Shown: positions 25,096 through 35,000 of the stretch, piece after piece
Layout of the letters: each line of letters begins with the position of its first letter
Position numbering within the stretch: position 1 is the stretch's first letter
Assembly: GCA_963717155.1 (NCBI GenBank)
Contig: OY970326.1
Location: 434,001-498,000, forward strand
DNA from: G963717155 sp963717155
GTDB lineage: Bacteria > Actinomycetota > Thermoleophilia > Gaiellales > JALYLC01
Direction: 5' to 3'
Length of the DNA: 64,000 nucleotides
Position numbers and translations under genes: made by a program
Notes under the pieces: model-generated
Databases searched by the model: none
Told to the model about the DNA's origin: nothing
Seen by the model: only the letters and a program-made list of their open reading frames with translations

Positions 25096-25791
25096 CTACA
25101 GCTTCTCGCTGCCCTTGCCGGCGCGCGCGGTCACGCGCGCCGCGTCGGTGATCAGGGTGATGGTGCCGAGGCGAAGCCCGTAGGGCAGAGGGCCCACGTC
25201 GACGGGAGCCCGGAGCGCGTCCCCGAGCTGTGACACGAGCGAGCCGGTGCCGGCGGGTGTGACGAGGATCGAGGACGGCGGCTGGACGGTCAGGTGCACC
25301 GGAATGCGCTGCCGGTCGACGATCAGCGTCGCCGAGCCCGGCGCCATGTGCACGAACGCCCTGGCGGCGCCGGGCACGCCTGCCTGCGCGAGGACGCCAC
25401 GCAGGTACTTCGCGAGCGCGCCCGGTCGCACCTCGGCGGTCATGTCCAGCCCCGACCACGTCAGCTTGGGCGAGCGGCCGAGGACCGAACCGATGTTGAG
25501 CGAGGCGCCGTGCACGGTCGCGTGCAGGTTTCGCACGCCGATGTCGCCGCGCTGGAACGTATCGGCGTTCACCTTCAGGTCTCCGACGTCACCGGAGACG
25601 ATGCTGGGCGACAGCACCGAGCCCGCGTCGACCGTCACCTTCGTGCCGAGCTTCCGTCCGATCGCGTCGGATGCCTGGCTCTCGACCAGCGGCTGCACGA
25701 CGAGCGCCACGAGCACGATGAGCGCGCCGAACAGCAGCGCGAGCACCACGACGAGTCGGATCAGCCTGACGAGAAGCACGCGACCGATCAA
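25096..25791 (-). CDS. LmeA-like (DUF2993) lipid-binding membrane-anchored protein
   Basis: 231-residue protein with one N-terminal membrane anchor (about 8-32), then the beta-rich repeat-like body typical of DUF2993: VDAGSVLSPSIVSGDVGDL, GVRNLHATVHGASLN and LPYGLRLGTITL. The mycobacterial member LmeA is a periplasmic phospholipid-binding protein needed for lipomannan assembly. ATG 25791 overlaps the stop of the MBL gene by four bases, so the pair forms one operon. Confidence 0.8.
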   Translation of the reverse strand: MIGRVLLVRLIRLVVVLALLFGALIVLVALVVQPLVESQASDAIGRKLGTKVTVDAGSVLSPSIVSGDVGDLKVNADTFQRGDIGVRNLHATVHGASLNIGSVLGRSPKLTWSGLDMTAEVRPGALAKYLRGVLAQAGVPGAARAFVHMAPGSATLIVDRQRIPVHLTVQPPSSILVTPAGTGSLVSQLGDALRAPVDVGPLPYGLRLGTITLITDAARVTARAGKGSEKL

Positions 25792-26600
25792 GACGCGACC
25801 AGCTCCTCGAACTGTCGTTCGGCGTTCCGGCGCGACTCGGCCAGGTCGACCGGAGCCGAGCGCGGCGTGGGCACGGCGACGGCGGCCTCGAGCGCCGTCT
25901 CACGGTCGGCTCCCTCTGCGACCTGGTGCGCGACGACGGTACGCAGCGCGTGGAGGTACCCGAGGTCCTGCTCGGCGATTGCGAGGGCGGCAGCGGCTTC
26001 GAGGGGCGCCCCGTGGCCGGGAACGACGAGCGCGGGAGGATCGCGGCGCAGGAGGTCGGCGAGCCCGGCGAGCGTGCTCCGGTAGGCGGCCGTCGAGTGG
26101 TACACGAACGGGTACTCGATCGGCGAGAGGTAGTCGCCGACGATCAGCACGTCCGGATCGCGCAGGCGATAGCCGACGCCGCAGTCGGTGTGGCCCGCGA
26201 GCTCCATCGTCTCGACCGCGAAGGGGCCGACCAGCTCGCGCCGGCCCACGCGGAGGATCCGGTCGCAACGTGGCTCCCCGGGCCAGGACAGGCCGAGCGG
26301 TGTGCCCTCCTCGACCAGCTCGCGCGCCGCGTCGCCACTCGCGATCCGGGCCGCCGCCCGGGGGCCCATCGCCGCCTCGGCCTCGGGAAACGTCGCGATT
26401 CCGGCGATGTGGTCGAAGTCGGCGTGCGTCGCGAGCACGGCGACGACCCGCGCACCTTCCGCGTCGGCCCTCTCCCGTACGCCCTCGATCTCGGACTGTG
26501 AGATGCCGGGGTCGACCGCGACGGCCTCGTCCCCCTCGATCAGGAGGACGGATGACGTCTCCCACAGCGCCGAGGCCAGGCGAAGCGCGTACGGGGTCAT
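25788..26600 (-). CDS. metallo-beta-lactamase-fold hydrolase
   Basis: MBL-fold protein of 270 residues. Metal motifs are THADFDHIAG (HxHxDH with alanine and phenylalanine as the variable positions), ELAGHTDCGVGY, LIVGDYLSP and VVPGHGAP. The C-terminal helical part (about 205-270) resembles the LACTB2/glyoxalase-II group. ATG 26600 (MTPYALRLAS) is chosen; 16 further in-frame residues upstream do not resemble the family. The substrate cannot be named. Confidence 0.82.
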   Translation of the reverse strand: MTPYALRLASALWETSSVLLIEGDEAVAVDPGISQSEIEGVRERADAEGARVVAVLATHADFDHIAGIATFPEAEAAMGPRAAARIASGDAARELVEEGTPLGLSWPGEPRCDRILRVGRRELVGPFAVETMELAGHTDCGVGYRLRDPDVLIVGDYLSPIEYPFVYHSTAAYRSTLAGLADLLRRDPPALVVPGHGAPLEAAAALAIAEQDLGYLHALRTVVAHQVAEGADRETALEAAVAVPTPRSAPVDLAESRRNAERQFEELVAS

Positions 26601-26724
26601 GGTCGGACGCCCGAGGCGTGCGCGCTTGCCCTCATCGAGATACAGCATACGGCCCGCCTCCTCGACAGGCCATCCACGTGGTCGTGGGATGCCATGACCG
26701 TGTCCGAAGATCCGAGCCTCAGGC

Positions 26725-28858
26725 TCAACTCGAGGGATAATCCGTGTTGATCTGCGGCCCTCGTCGGTACTCGATCACGCGGGAGCTGCGCGGATGGATC
26801 TCGACCGGCTCTCCACGCTCGAGCTGACCGGCGATCATCGAGGCCTGTAGCCGCGTTCGGGCACCCGTCTTGGCCATCGCCGAGCGCACGTGCGAGTCCA
26901 CGGTCGAGCGACCGATCCCGAGGCTGTCCGCGATGCGCGCGCTCGTGTTGCCGGTGCGGACGAGACGCATCACGTCCATCTCGCGCGGCGTCAGCTCACC
27001 CGGCGAGAGCAGGGCGCGCATGCCAAGGTTGGGCCCACCCGCCCGCCGCATGGCGCGCTCGGCTCGCTCCACGAGCCCTACGAGCCCGCGCTCGCGCGCC
27101 CGGCGGAGTACGGACTCGACGTGCTCACGCGCCGCCACGTGCCTTCCCTGTGCGATCTCGGCGAGGCCCGCGCCGAGCCTGCAGCGCAGCGCGCGCGAGA
27201 GCGAGAAGCCCTCCCAGCGTTGGGCTGCGCGCTGGAACGAGTCCGCTGCGCCGGCTCCGTCGCCCGAGGCCAGCAGCGCGAGCGCCGCGCTCTCGGGGAC
27301 CGCACCGGCGAGTGCGGGGAAGGGCATCTTCAGCAGCGGGGACACGGGGCCTCCGACGCCGAGATCGAGGTGCGCCCAGCCGGCGGTGAGGCGTGCCAGA
27401 TCCGCCGCGATGAGCCCGGTTGTCGCGGCCGATGCGGCCTCGCGTGCGGCCACGAGCGCCGCTGCGGGACGCCCGGCGGCGAGCTCGATCTCGCCGATCG
27501 AGTGCGCCAGCATCGCGACCAGCGGGCCGCCGACCGCCGAGCGCGCGGCGAGCTTGCAGGCGGCGACGGCCTGGACGTCCTGGCCGAGCTCCGCGTGGGC
27601 GGTGGCCATGTCGAGGATCGCCTGGAAGGCGGCGGGCGTGCCCTCGGCCTCGGCGATCACGCGGTGGGCCTCGGCGATCATCTCCTCGTAGGCGCCATCG
27701 ACGCGCAGGTCGAGGTGCGCCCGGGTCAGACGGAAGATCGCCTCGAAGCGCCGGTCGCGCCCGACGCGTGCGCGACTCGCCATCTCGCTTGCGAGCTCGC
27801 GCGCCGAGCCGGGATCGCCGAACGCGTAGCGGCCCGCGACCAGGCCGTAGGCCGCCTCGTACACGACCTCGGCGTCGATCTCGGCGAGCGAGCGGACGAC
27901 GGCCTCGAAGTGCGCGAGGCACGAGGGGTCGCCGCCGACGAACAGCGCCTCGCCGAGCGCGACGCGTGCGGCGGCCTCGCCGGATCCGCGACCCCGCGCG
28001 GCGCGCCACGCCTCCTCTGCGCGCTCGACCGCACGCGGGTCGCCGAGGGCCGCGAATGCCGGGCGGCTCGCGGGCTCGATGACGGCCCGCCGGGGACGGG
28101 GCGGAAAGCGGTCGCGCAGTGCGACGACGGGGTCGAGCGCCGTACGCACCCGCTCGGCCTCCTCCCTCAGCGCGCGCCGGCGAGGGTCGCGGCGCTCGTG
28201 CTCGGCCGGCCAGCGCGCGGCCTCCTCGTTCCGGGTCGGATCGTCGGCCTCGACGGCAAGCTCGACGAGCACGCCTGGCAACCCGCCGGCCCGCTCGACG
28301 ACGGCCTCGATCCGTGCGCGACGCATCCTCGGGCGGTGCAGCGTCGCGAGGTCCGTCGCCTCCTCCAGCTCCAGCGGCGCCAGTGTGATCGATCGCGAAC
28401 CCGGCGCGGTCGAGCAGCGAGTCGAGCTGCCGCGCGACGGGGGTGCGATGCGCCACGCCGAGCGCGATGACGCCTGCGAGCCGCGCGACGACGTCGAGCG
28501 TATCGGGGTCGGCCGCCTGCAGCGAGTCGAGCACGAGGGTGCCGTCGCCGACCTCACGGGCGATCGCAGCGGCGACGGCATCGGGGTCGTCACGGGCGAT
28601 CTCGTGGCCCAGCGCGTGCGAGAGCGGAAGGAGCGGCATCCAGGCGAGCGACCGCAGGCAGACGCCCGCGTACATCGGACGGCCTCGTGCCGCTGCCGCG
28701 GCGCGCAGGAGCACGCTCTTGCCGACGCCTGCGGCGCCCGCGATCGCGACCGGTCGGCTCTCGCCGAGCAGGGCCGTGGCACGGTTCAGCTCGTCGTCGC
28801 GCCCGACAAGGTGAGTTTCCAGCGCTGCCTGGCGGCTTGGGTGAAGGATGGTGGTCAT
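26725..28858 (-). CDS. large LuxR-family regulator with AAA domain (frameshift near 28,390)
   Basis: LAL-type regulator of about 711 residues when one frameshift is corrected. The N-terminus carries HLVGRDDELNR and Walker A GAAGVGKSVLL (about 40-50), the middle is a helical TPR-like repeat region rich in alanine, and the C-terminus is a LuxR HTH (LTPREMDVMRLVRTGNTSAR and GRSTVDSHVRSAMAKTG). Near 28,390 the frame changes between FAIDHT and LAPLELEEATDL, consistent with one extra base. Its target and inducer are unknown. Confidence 0.8.
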
Positions 28859-29221
28859 TCCGGAAGGTTCCGGCGACTAGCCTAGGCCGCGCCGGACCCC
28901 CCATGCAAGCAATTTTGTGGCACGGACTACGGGAGTCCCGTCGCACCTTTGGCATCAACTAGGGATGCAAACCCGCCGGAACCGTCGAAAGTTGGCACCA
29001 ACTGACGATTCCGTGGGGTTCTGCGCCCCATATGGTCGCGTCGTCCGCATCTCGGAAGCTGTCCGGGAGTGGGGCGGAAAGGGGGTACGACGAGCACGGT
29101 CGCGACGACCACGAAATTTCCTCCAGGGGCCCGGATGGGGAGCCCGGGTAGCTGGGGAGAGTAGGAGCGAGCGCCTCGCCGAGGCGCTCGTAGGGGTTAC
29201 AAGCCACACAGGAGATTCAGC
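28859..29221 (+). promoter_or_regulatory. structured leader of the 887-residue secreted protein gene
   Basis: 363 bases without a gene. Simple stems include GGACT/AGTCC (about 28922-28936), AGTTGG/CCAACT (28990-29003) and a 10-bp stem with GCC loop at 29168-29190, twenty bases before the AGGAG ribosome binding site. I could not match it to a known riboswitch; c-di-GMP and c-di-AMP consensus elements are absent. It may stabilise an abundant message. Confidence 0.4.
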
Positions 29222-31885
29222 TTGTCTATTTCGAAGCGGTTGCGTAGAGCAGCCGTTGGGGTCGCCGCGATAGCCGTCCTCGGGACGGTCGCATCGACGG
29301 CACTGGCGGACAGTCCCTGGGACGTCCCCGCCAATGATCCCAACACCACCAACGTCCCCTACCTCGCGTGGCGCGGAGAGAACCTGCGTCTCGTGAAGTG
29401 CTGGGGCACCGACGACTTCAACTTCACGCTCCGGCGTGAGTTCCCGTCGTTGACGAGTGATGTCGTCACGGATCAGAACATCGGCAACCTCTTCGGCAGC
29501 ATCGTTCAGACGAACGTGCAGCTCGAGGACTGGAGCGGTACTGACACGGGCGTGAACACGCCGAAGGAAGTCATCAACGGCGCGCGCACGTTCCTCTACT
29601 ACAACGTTCGCACCCTGCGGCCGGTCATCTGCTGGCAGGACACCTGGGCATCGCAGAAGGCGGGCCTCGGTCAGTTCAAGCTCACGGTGAGCCTCGGCCT
29701 GACGAACTTCGACAACACGGGCGTCAGCTTCGGTGCCCAGGTCCTCGTCATGCAGCATCAGTGGCTCGCTGGCTGGATGAGCCTGAACGCTCCGACGCTC
29801 GACGAGGTCACCTCGCGTGACCCCGCGCACAACCCTGAAGGCCTTGGCGACCCCAAGGGCGACGGCAACTTCTTCGCCGGCGACAACTGGGTCCAGCAGG
29901 CTGACGGCACGTGGATCTACGACAAGTACGCCCACCCGGGCGAGATCCGCGCGACCGTGAAGGGCACCCTGCCCCTCGGGCAGGACTACTCCGAGCTCGG
30001 TCTCGGCGCCAGCATCACGCTGCCTGATCAGTGGGCCGCTCTTGCGGGTGCACTCGCGACCGACGCGGATCCCACGAACGCCAACCCGGCAATGCGCTGG
30101 GACATCCACGACGAGATGGTGGATGAGAACGGCAACGCCGTAACCTCCGCGGTTGGCGGTTCCGGTATCGGTGGACGCAGCGACCCGACGCACGATGCGG
30201 TCGTGAACATCCCCGCGTTCCCGTTCGGTGGCGGTCTCACGTGGAACGGCGACGCCTCGTTCACGCGGATCCTCGCCTCGAGCAACAGCCACATCCCGTT
30301 CGCCGTGCCGAGCGACTTCCCGACGGCCGGCCCGTTCGACCCGAACTACGCAGAGCAGACCCTGCTTCCTGACGGACACCTGGACGCGGGCGACGCCCCG
30401 ATGCCGGCTGCCCGGATCGACTTCGCGATCGCCGCGAACACGAACCCGCTCACCTCGACTGATGGTGTCGGTTCGCTCGTGAACCTCAACAAGTCGGTTG
30501 TCTACAGCCAGAACGACCAGGGCGACAACAAGAAGTTCGGCAACCTGTTCGCGCCGTTCTACTCGCAGTACATCCCGGCGACCTCTCGTGATCCGTTCGG
30601 CTACGCCTCCGGCGTTGACGGCGCGCTGATCACGAACAACTTCCCGGGCTTCCTGTTCTACGGCAAGGTGACGAACTGGACGACGTACCCCCTCGTCACC
30701 CCGACCGCTCTGAAGACCAAGTGCCGCCAGGCTGGCCGCACCTACCGCTACACCCCCGGTGGAGCCCAGACCGTCGCCGTCTACACGGACGAGCACGGCG
30801 AGGCTCGCGTTGGTTACCTGCCGGGTGGCTCGACGGGCAACGACTTCTACTTCGACGCCCTCAACCAGACCCCCAACGACTCGAACCTCGGCTGCGATCT
30901 CAAGGGCGTGAAGGTGCTCGGCACCTCCCACATCTCCGCGATCGCCCGCTATCCGTACCAGAAGGTCACGGATCCGGACAAGCCGGCCAAGACGACCCTC
31001 GTCAAGACGGTCTACAACCTGTTCGACAAGCACCTCAGCTACTACCCGAAGAACAGCAACTACTCGTCCGACAACGCTGAGCTGACCAAGCTCATCGTCG
31101 CGCACGCCCAGGACATCCAGGGCAAGCCGTTCGCGAACGAGATCGTCTGCTTCTCGGGTGCGTACGAGTCGAGCGGCGCTGCCATCAGCGGGTTCTTCCC
31201 GCTGACCGGATGGGTGACCATCACCAAGCCGGACGGCTCCGTCCTCAAGATCTACAACTACGGTGAAGGCCCCAACCCGCTTGGCGCCGGCTTCAAGTGC
31301 ACCAAGACCGACGACAACGGCAACGCGGTGTTCGAGCTCCAGGGCAGCGCCGCGCTGACCGCCGACGTGATCGCGAACTTCACTGACGAAGGCCTCGCGC
31401 GTCACATCGACGTCGCTCCGGGCGGCGGCACCGTCGCCGACAACCCGCCGCTCTCCCCGGCAGCAATTCTCGCCGGTGGCAGCGCAACGACGGGCCCGGG
31501 AAGCAACGGCACCGGCGCGCCGACCGACTCTGAGGTTCAGTCGGTCGTCAAGGCAGCCATCGCCGGCGGCTTCGGCGTCATCGCCACTCCGGCCGTGACG
31601 ACCACCACCAACACGATCACCCCGAAGGCCACGATCACCTCGAAGACCATCAAGACCCGCATGCTGATCATGCGCCTGGTTCGCCCGGCGCACGGCAAGC
31701 CGTACTTCCTGGTCAAGGTGCAGTCGGCCCACAAGACGGCGAAGATCACGATCTCGCTGAAGAACAGGCACGGCAAGACGATCGGCAAGATCACCAAGAC
31801 AGTCGCCACGAACAAGCTGGTCAAGATCCAGTCCAGCCTGATCAAGCTGTCGGTGCTCAAGGGCGGACTGCTCAGCGTCAAGTAG
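29222..31885 (+). CDS. large secreted protein, probable surface or S-layer-like protein
   Basis: 887-residue exported protein. The signal peptide (about 1-29) ends STALADSPW; there are no further membrane segments. The body is rich in Asn, Gly, Thr and Asp, and the last 80 residues are very basic (HKTAKITISLKNRHGKTIG), a likely cell-wall-binding tail. It starts with TTG after AGGAG. Codon use is restricted (AAC, AAG, GGC, CTC), and strong hairpins lie on both sides, as expected for an abundant protein. I do not recognise an enzymatic domain; surface-layer function is inference. Confidence 0.7.
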   Translation: MSISKRLRRAAVGVAAIAVLGTVASTALADSPWDVPANDPNTTNVPYLAWRGENLRLVKCWGTDDFNFTLRREFPSLTSDVVTDQNIGNLFGSIVQTNVQLEDWSGTDTGVNTPKEVINGARTFLYYNVRTLRPVICWQDTWASQKAGLGQFKLTVSLGLTNFDNTGVSFGAQVLVMQHQWLAGWMSLNAPTLDEVTSRDPAHNPEGLGDPKGDGNFFAGDNWVQQADGTWIYDKYAHPGEIRATVKGTLPLGQDYSELGLGASITLPDQWAALAGALATDADPTNANPAMRWDIHDEMVDENGNAVTSAVGGSGIGGRSDPTHDAVVNIPAFPFGGGLTWNGDASFTRILASSNSHIPFAVPSDFPTAGPFDPNYAEQTLLPDGHLDAGDAPMPAARIDFAIAANTNPLTSTDGVGSLVNLNKSVVYSQNDQGDNKKFGNLFAPFYSQYIPATSRDPFGYASGVDGALITNNFPGFLFYGKVTNWTTYPLVTPTALKTKCRQAGRTYRYTPGGAQTVAVYTDEHGEARVGYLPGGSTGNDFYFDALNQTPNDSNLGCDLKGVKVLGTSHISAIARYPYQKVTDPDKPAKTTLVKTVYNLFDKHLSYYPKNSNYSSDNAELTKLIVAHAQDIQGKPFANEIVCFSGAYESSGAAISGFFPLTGWVTITKPDGSVLKIYNYGEGPNPLGAGFKCTKTDDNGNAVFELQGSAALTADVIANFTDEGLARHIDVAPGGGTVADNPPLSPAAILAGGSATTGPGSNGTGAPTDSEVQSVVKAAIAGGFGVIATPAVTTTTNTITPKATITSKTIKTRMLIMRLVRPAHGKPYFLVKVQSAHKTAKITISLKNRHGKTIGKITKTVATNKLVKIQSSLIKLSVLKGGLLSVK

Positions 31886-31925
31886 AACTGAGTAGGACGT
31901 CGTACGACACGCAACACCCACTCGT

Positions 31926-31953
31926 GGGGGCCGCCGGGAAACCGGCGGCCCCC
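31926..31953 (+). terminator. strong hairpin after the secreted protein gene
   Basis: 12-bp GC stem (GGGGGCCGCCGG paired with its complement) closed by a GAAA tetraloop, 40 bases after the stop codon. There is no T-run, so it may act as an mRNA-stabilising end or as an actinobacterial I-shaped terminator. Confidence 0.65.
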
Positions 31954-31969
31954 CGGGAGGATCGAGGGA

Positions 31970-32011
31970 CCAGCCTCGCGCCATAGCAATGGCGTGAGGC
32001 CGGTCCTCTTT
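31970..32011 (+). terminator. second hairpin with pyrimidine tail
   Basis: A 15-bp stem with two wobble-type pairs (arms 31970-31984 and 31989-32003, loop AGCA) is followed by TCCTCTTT. It fits a Rho-independent terminator better than the first hairpin does. Confidence 0.6.
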
Positions 32012-32032
32012 ACGGGGAACACAATTCAGGGG

Positions 32033-35000
32033 ATGATCGACTCGATGGGAGCCGCTCGCCGATTCGCCAGCGCCCGCCTTGCAGCCTTCGTGGTTTGCGC
32101 AGGTGGAGTGCTTCTGGCCGTTCCGACTGCCGGTCTCGCGGCCAACTGGGCTCCGAGCTCGGAGACCGTTTCCGGAAGCAGCGGCGCCTCGAGCATCGTC
32201 ACGGGACTCGACAACGCGTCGAACCTGACGGCCGTCTGGGCGGACAGCGCGGGGATCGAGACGAACGTGCGAACCGCGGCAGGCGCGTCGTGGGGATCCG
32301 CGAGCAGCGTCAACGCGGATGCCGGCGCAACGGCACCAGATTTTGCGGAGTCCCTGGGTACGCAGCTCGCGACCTGGGTGGGCTCTGATGGAAACGTCTA
32401 CGCGGCGACCGGGAGCGGAAGCCTGGGTACGACCGCGCTGCCTCTGACGACCAGCAAGGCTGCCAGCTCGCCGCAGGCCGCGATCGTCAGCGGCGTGCCG
32501 ACCGTGTTCTGGATCGAGGGCAACACGATCGAGTCCTCTTCATGGAACGGGCTCGTGTGGAGCGCTGCGGCGACTCCGTTGAGCGCGCCGCTCGCTGCAG
32601 GAACGATCTCCGATCTCCGCGTCTCCATCTCGGGTAGCGGCGGAGCTGCAGCGTGGCTCCGCGACGGCAACGTCGACACGGCGCTGATTGCGGCCGGCAC
32701 CTGGACGGTCACCAGCAACTCGCCGGCCGCGTCCACCGCGACTGCTGTCGCGGTCGCCGCGAACGGCAGTGGACTCGCCGCGGTCGCATGGACGGACACG
32801 GCGGGCATGCAGGTCGCCGTCTCGAGCTCGGGTGGCGCATTCACGGCCGAGGCTGGCGCAACCGACGCGTCGGCGAGCCAGCCGGCTGTCGGAATCTCCT
32901 CGGCCGGCCAGGTGTTCGTTGCGTCGGTGGGTGGAACGGTGCAGGCTCGGATCCGCAGCGCCGGAGGCACGTGGGGATCCGAGACCTCGCTCGGGTCTGG
33001 TTCTGCACCGAGCGTGAGTGCCGACCCGTCCGGCGACGTCGTCGTCAGCTGGCCCGGCTCGATCAGGGTGTACGACGCATCGCCCCCGTCGGTTTCGGTG
33101 GTCGCGCCGGCTTCACCCGCGTCCACGGGATCGCACGACTGGTCCGTGACCACCTCGGATGTCTGGACTGGCCCGGGAACGACCTCCTGGAGCTTCGACG
33201 ACAACGGCACCGTCGTGAACGGTGGCGGTGGCGCGACCGTCTCGCACGTCGACAACAACCCGGGGCCGGAGACCGCGACCGCCACGCAGACCGACGGTGC
33301 GGGCAACGCCGCGACTGACAGTGCGACGATCACGATCTCACCTGTCGGCCCGCACAACGACGCAGCGCCGACGATCACGAACGGGTCCGCTCCCGCCGAC
33401 GGCGACACGCTGGTCTACGGCCCCGGCAGCTGGACGGGAAACCCGACTCCGACCGTCAGCCACGTCTGGCAGCGCTGCAACCCCACCTGTCAGTCGACCG
33501 GTCAGACCGGCTCGAGCTACGTGCTGACAGCAGCCGACGTCGGCGCGAGCATCCGCGTCGAGGAGACCGCGTCGAATGGCGGGGGCATCGTTGTCGTCGA
33601 CAGCCCCGAGACGCCGGATGTCGCGCCACTCTCGACCGCGGCGCCGACCCTCAGCCCGAGTGCGGCGCCTGCCGTCGCCGACGGTGTGACGCTGACCGCA
33701 GCAGCTCCGTCGTCCAGCTGGGACAACGCGACAGGGCTGACCTTCACGTACGACTTCCAGCGCTGCAGCCCCGGCTGCGTCGATGTGCAGAACGGCACGT
33801 CCAACCAGTACGTGCTGCAGAACGTCGACGTCGGTACCCGCTACCAGGTCGTGGTCGTTGCGACCGCGGGCACCGCCACTGCAACGGCAACGTCGTCGCA
33901 GACGGCCGTCGTCGCGCCGAAGTCGACCGCTGCCCCGACCCTGAGCGGCGTCACGCAGGACGGACAGGTGCTCACCGCGAGCTCGCCCAGCACCTCCTGG
34001 GACAGCGCGACGGGTCTGACCAGGACGTTCGTGTTCACTCGCTGCGACGCGAACGGCGCGAACTGCAACACGACGGTGCAGACCACCACTGTGACCACCG
34101 GTACGACCACGTATACCCTCACCGCCGCCGACATGGGCTCCCGGATCCGGGTGACCGTCTCGGCCTCGAAGGGCGGATCGGCGTCCGTCGCGAGCGCTCC
34201 GTCAACGGTGACGGCGATCATCGCGCCGTTCTCGACAGGTGCTCCGGCAACGCCGACGGTGGTGGCACCCGACACGCTTGTGCAGGACGGGGTGACGCTG
34301 CAGGCGTCGAACGGATCGTGGCTGGACTCGGGATCGCTGGCGTTCTCGTACCAGTGGTCCCAGTGCACCTCGAGCTGTAGCCCCATCGGCGGGGCCACCG
34401 GATCGACGTACGTGCTGAAGGCGACCGATGTCGGGACGCACATCCAGGTTGCCGTGACGGCCTCCGCCGGCCAGGGCGCCACATCGGTGACGAGCGGCCA
34501 GACCGTGCTCGTCCAGCCGCTGAACACCGCCGCGCCCAGCATCACGCTCCCGACCGTCCAGGGTGACGGCCAGACGTTCACGGCCGTGGAGGGTGGATGG
34601 GACGGCGCATCCGACCTGACGTTCACCTACCAGTGGAAGCGCTGCACCGCAAACGGCGGGAGCTGCTCCCCGATCTCGCTCGCGACCGGCAGCACGTACA
34701 CCGCCGGCGCCGCGGACGTCGGCCACGCTCTGCGCCTTGCGGTCTCCGCATCGAAGAACGGCTCGGCGGCAACCACGTCTCCCGACTCGTCGCAGACGAA
34801 CGCGCTCGCGCCGCTCTCGACGGGAGCTCCCGCACTGACCGGCGCGCCGCAGGACACGGCGACGATCACGGCGGACTCGCCGGCCTCCGACTGGGATGGC
34901 GTCTCCGGTCTGACCCAGAGCTACAAGTTCTCTCGCTGCGACTCGGGAGGCGTGAACTGCAACACGGTGGTGCAGACCGGCAGCTCGAACACCTACGTGC

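Noticed and set aside
28859..29221. Riboswitch (c-di-AMP ydaO type or c-di-GMP type) in the leader of the secreted protein
   Set aside because: Stems exist, but the conserved loop sequences of those riboswitches are missing.
28955..31984. A 1,009-codon open frame on the minus strand opposite the secreted protein gene
   Set aside because: Same shadow effect; the plus strand has a signal peptide, ribosome binding site and terminator.
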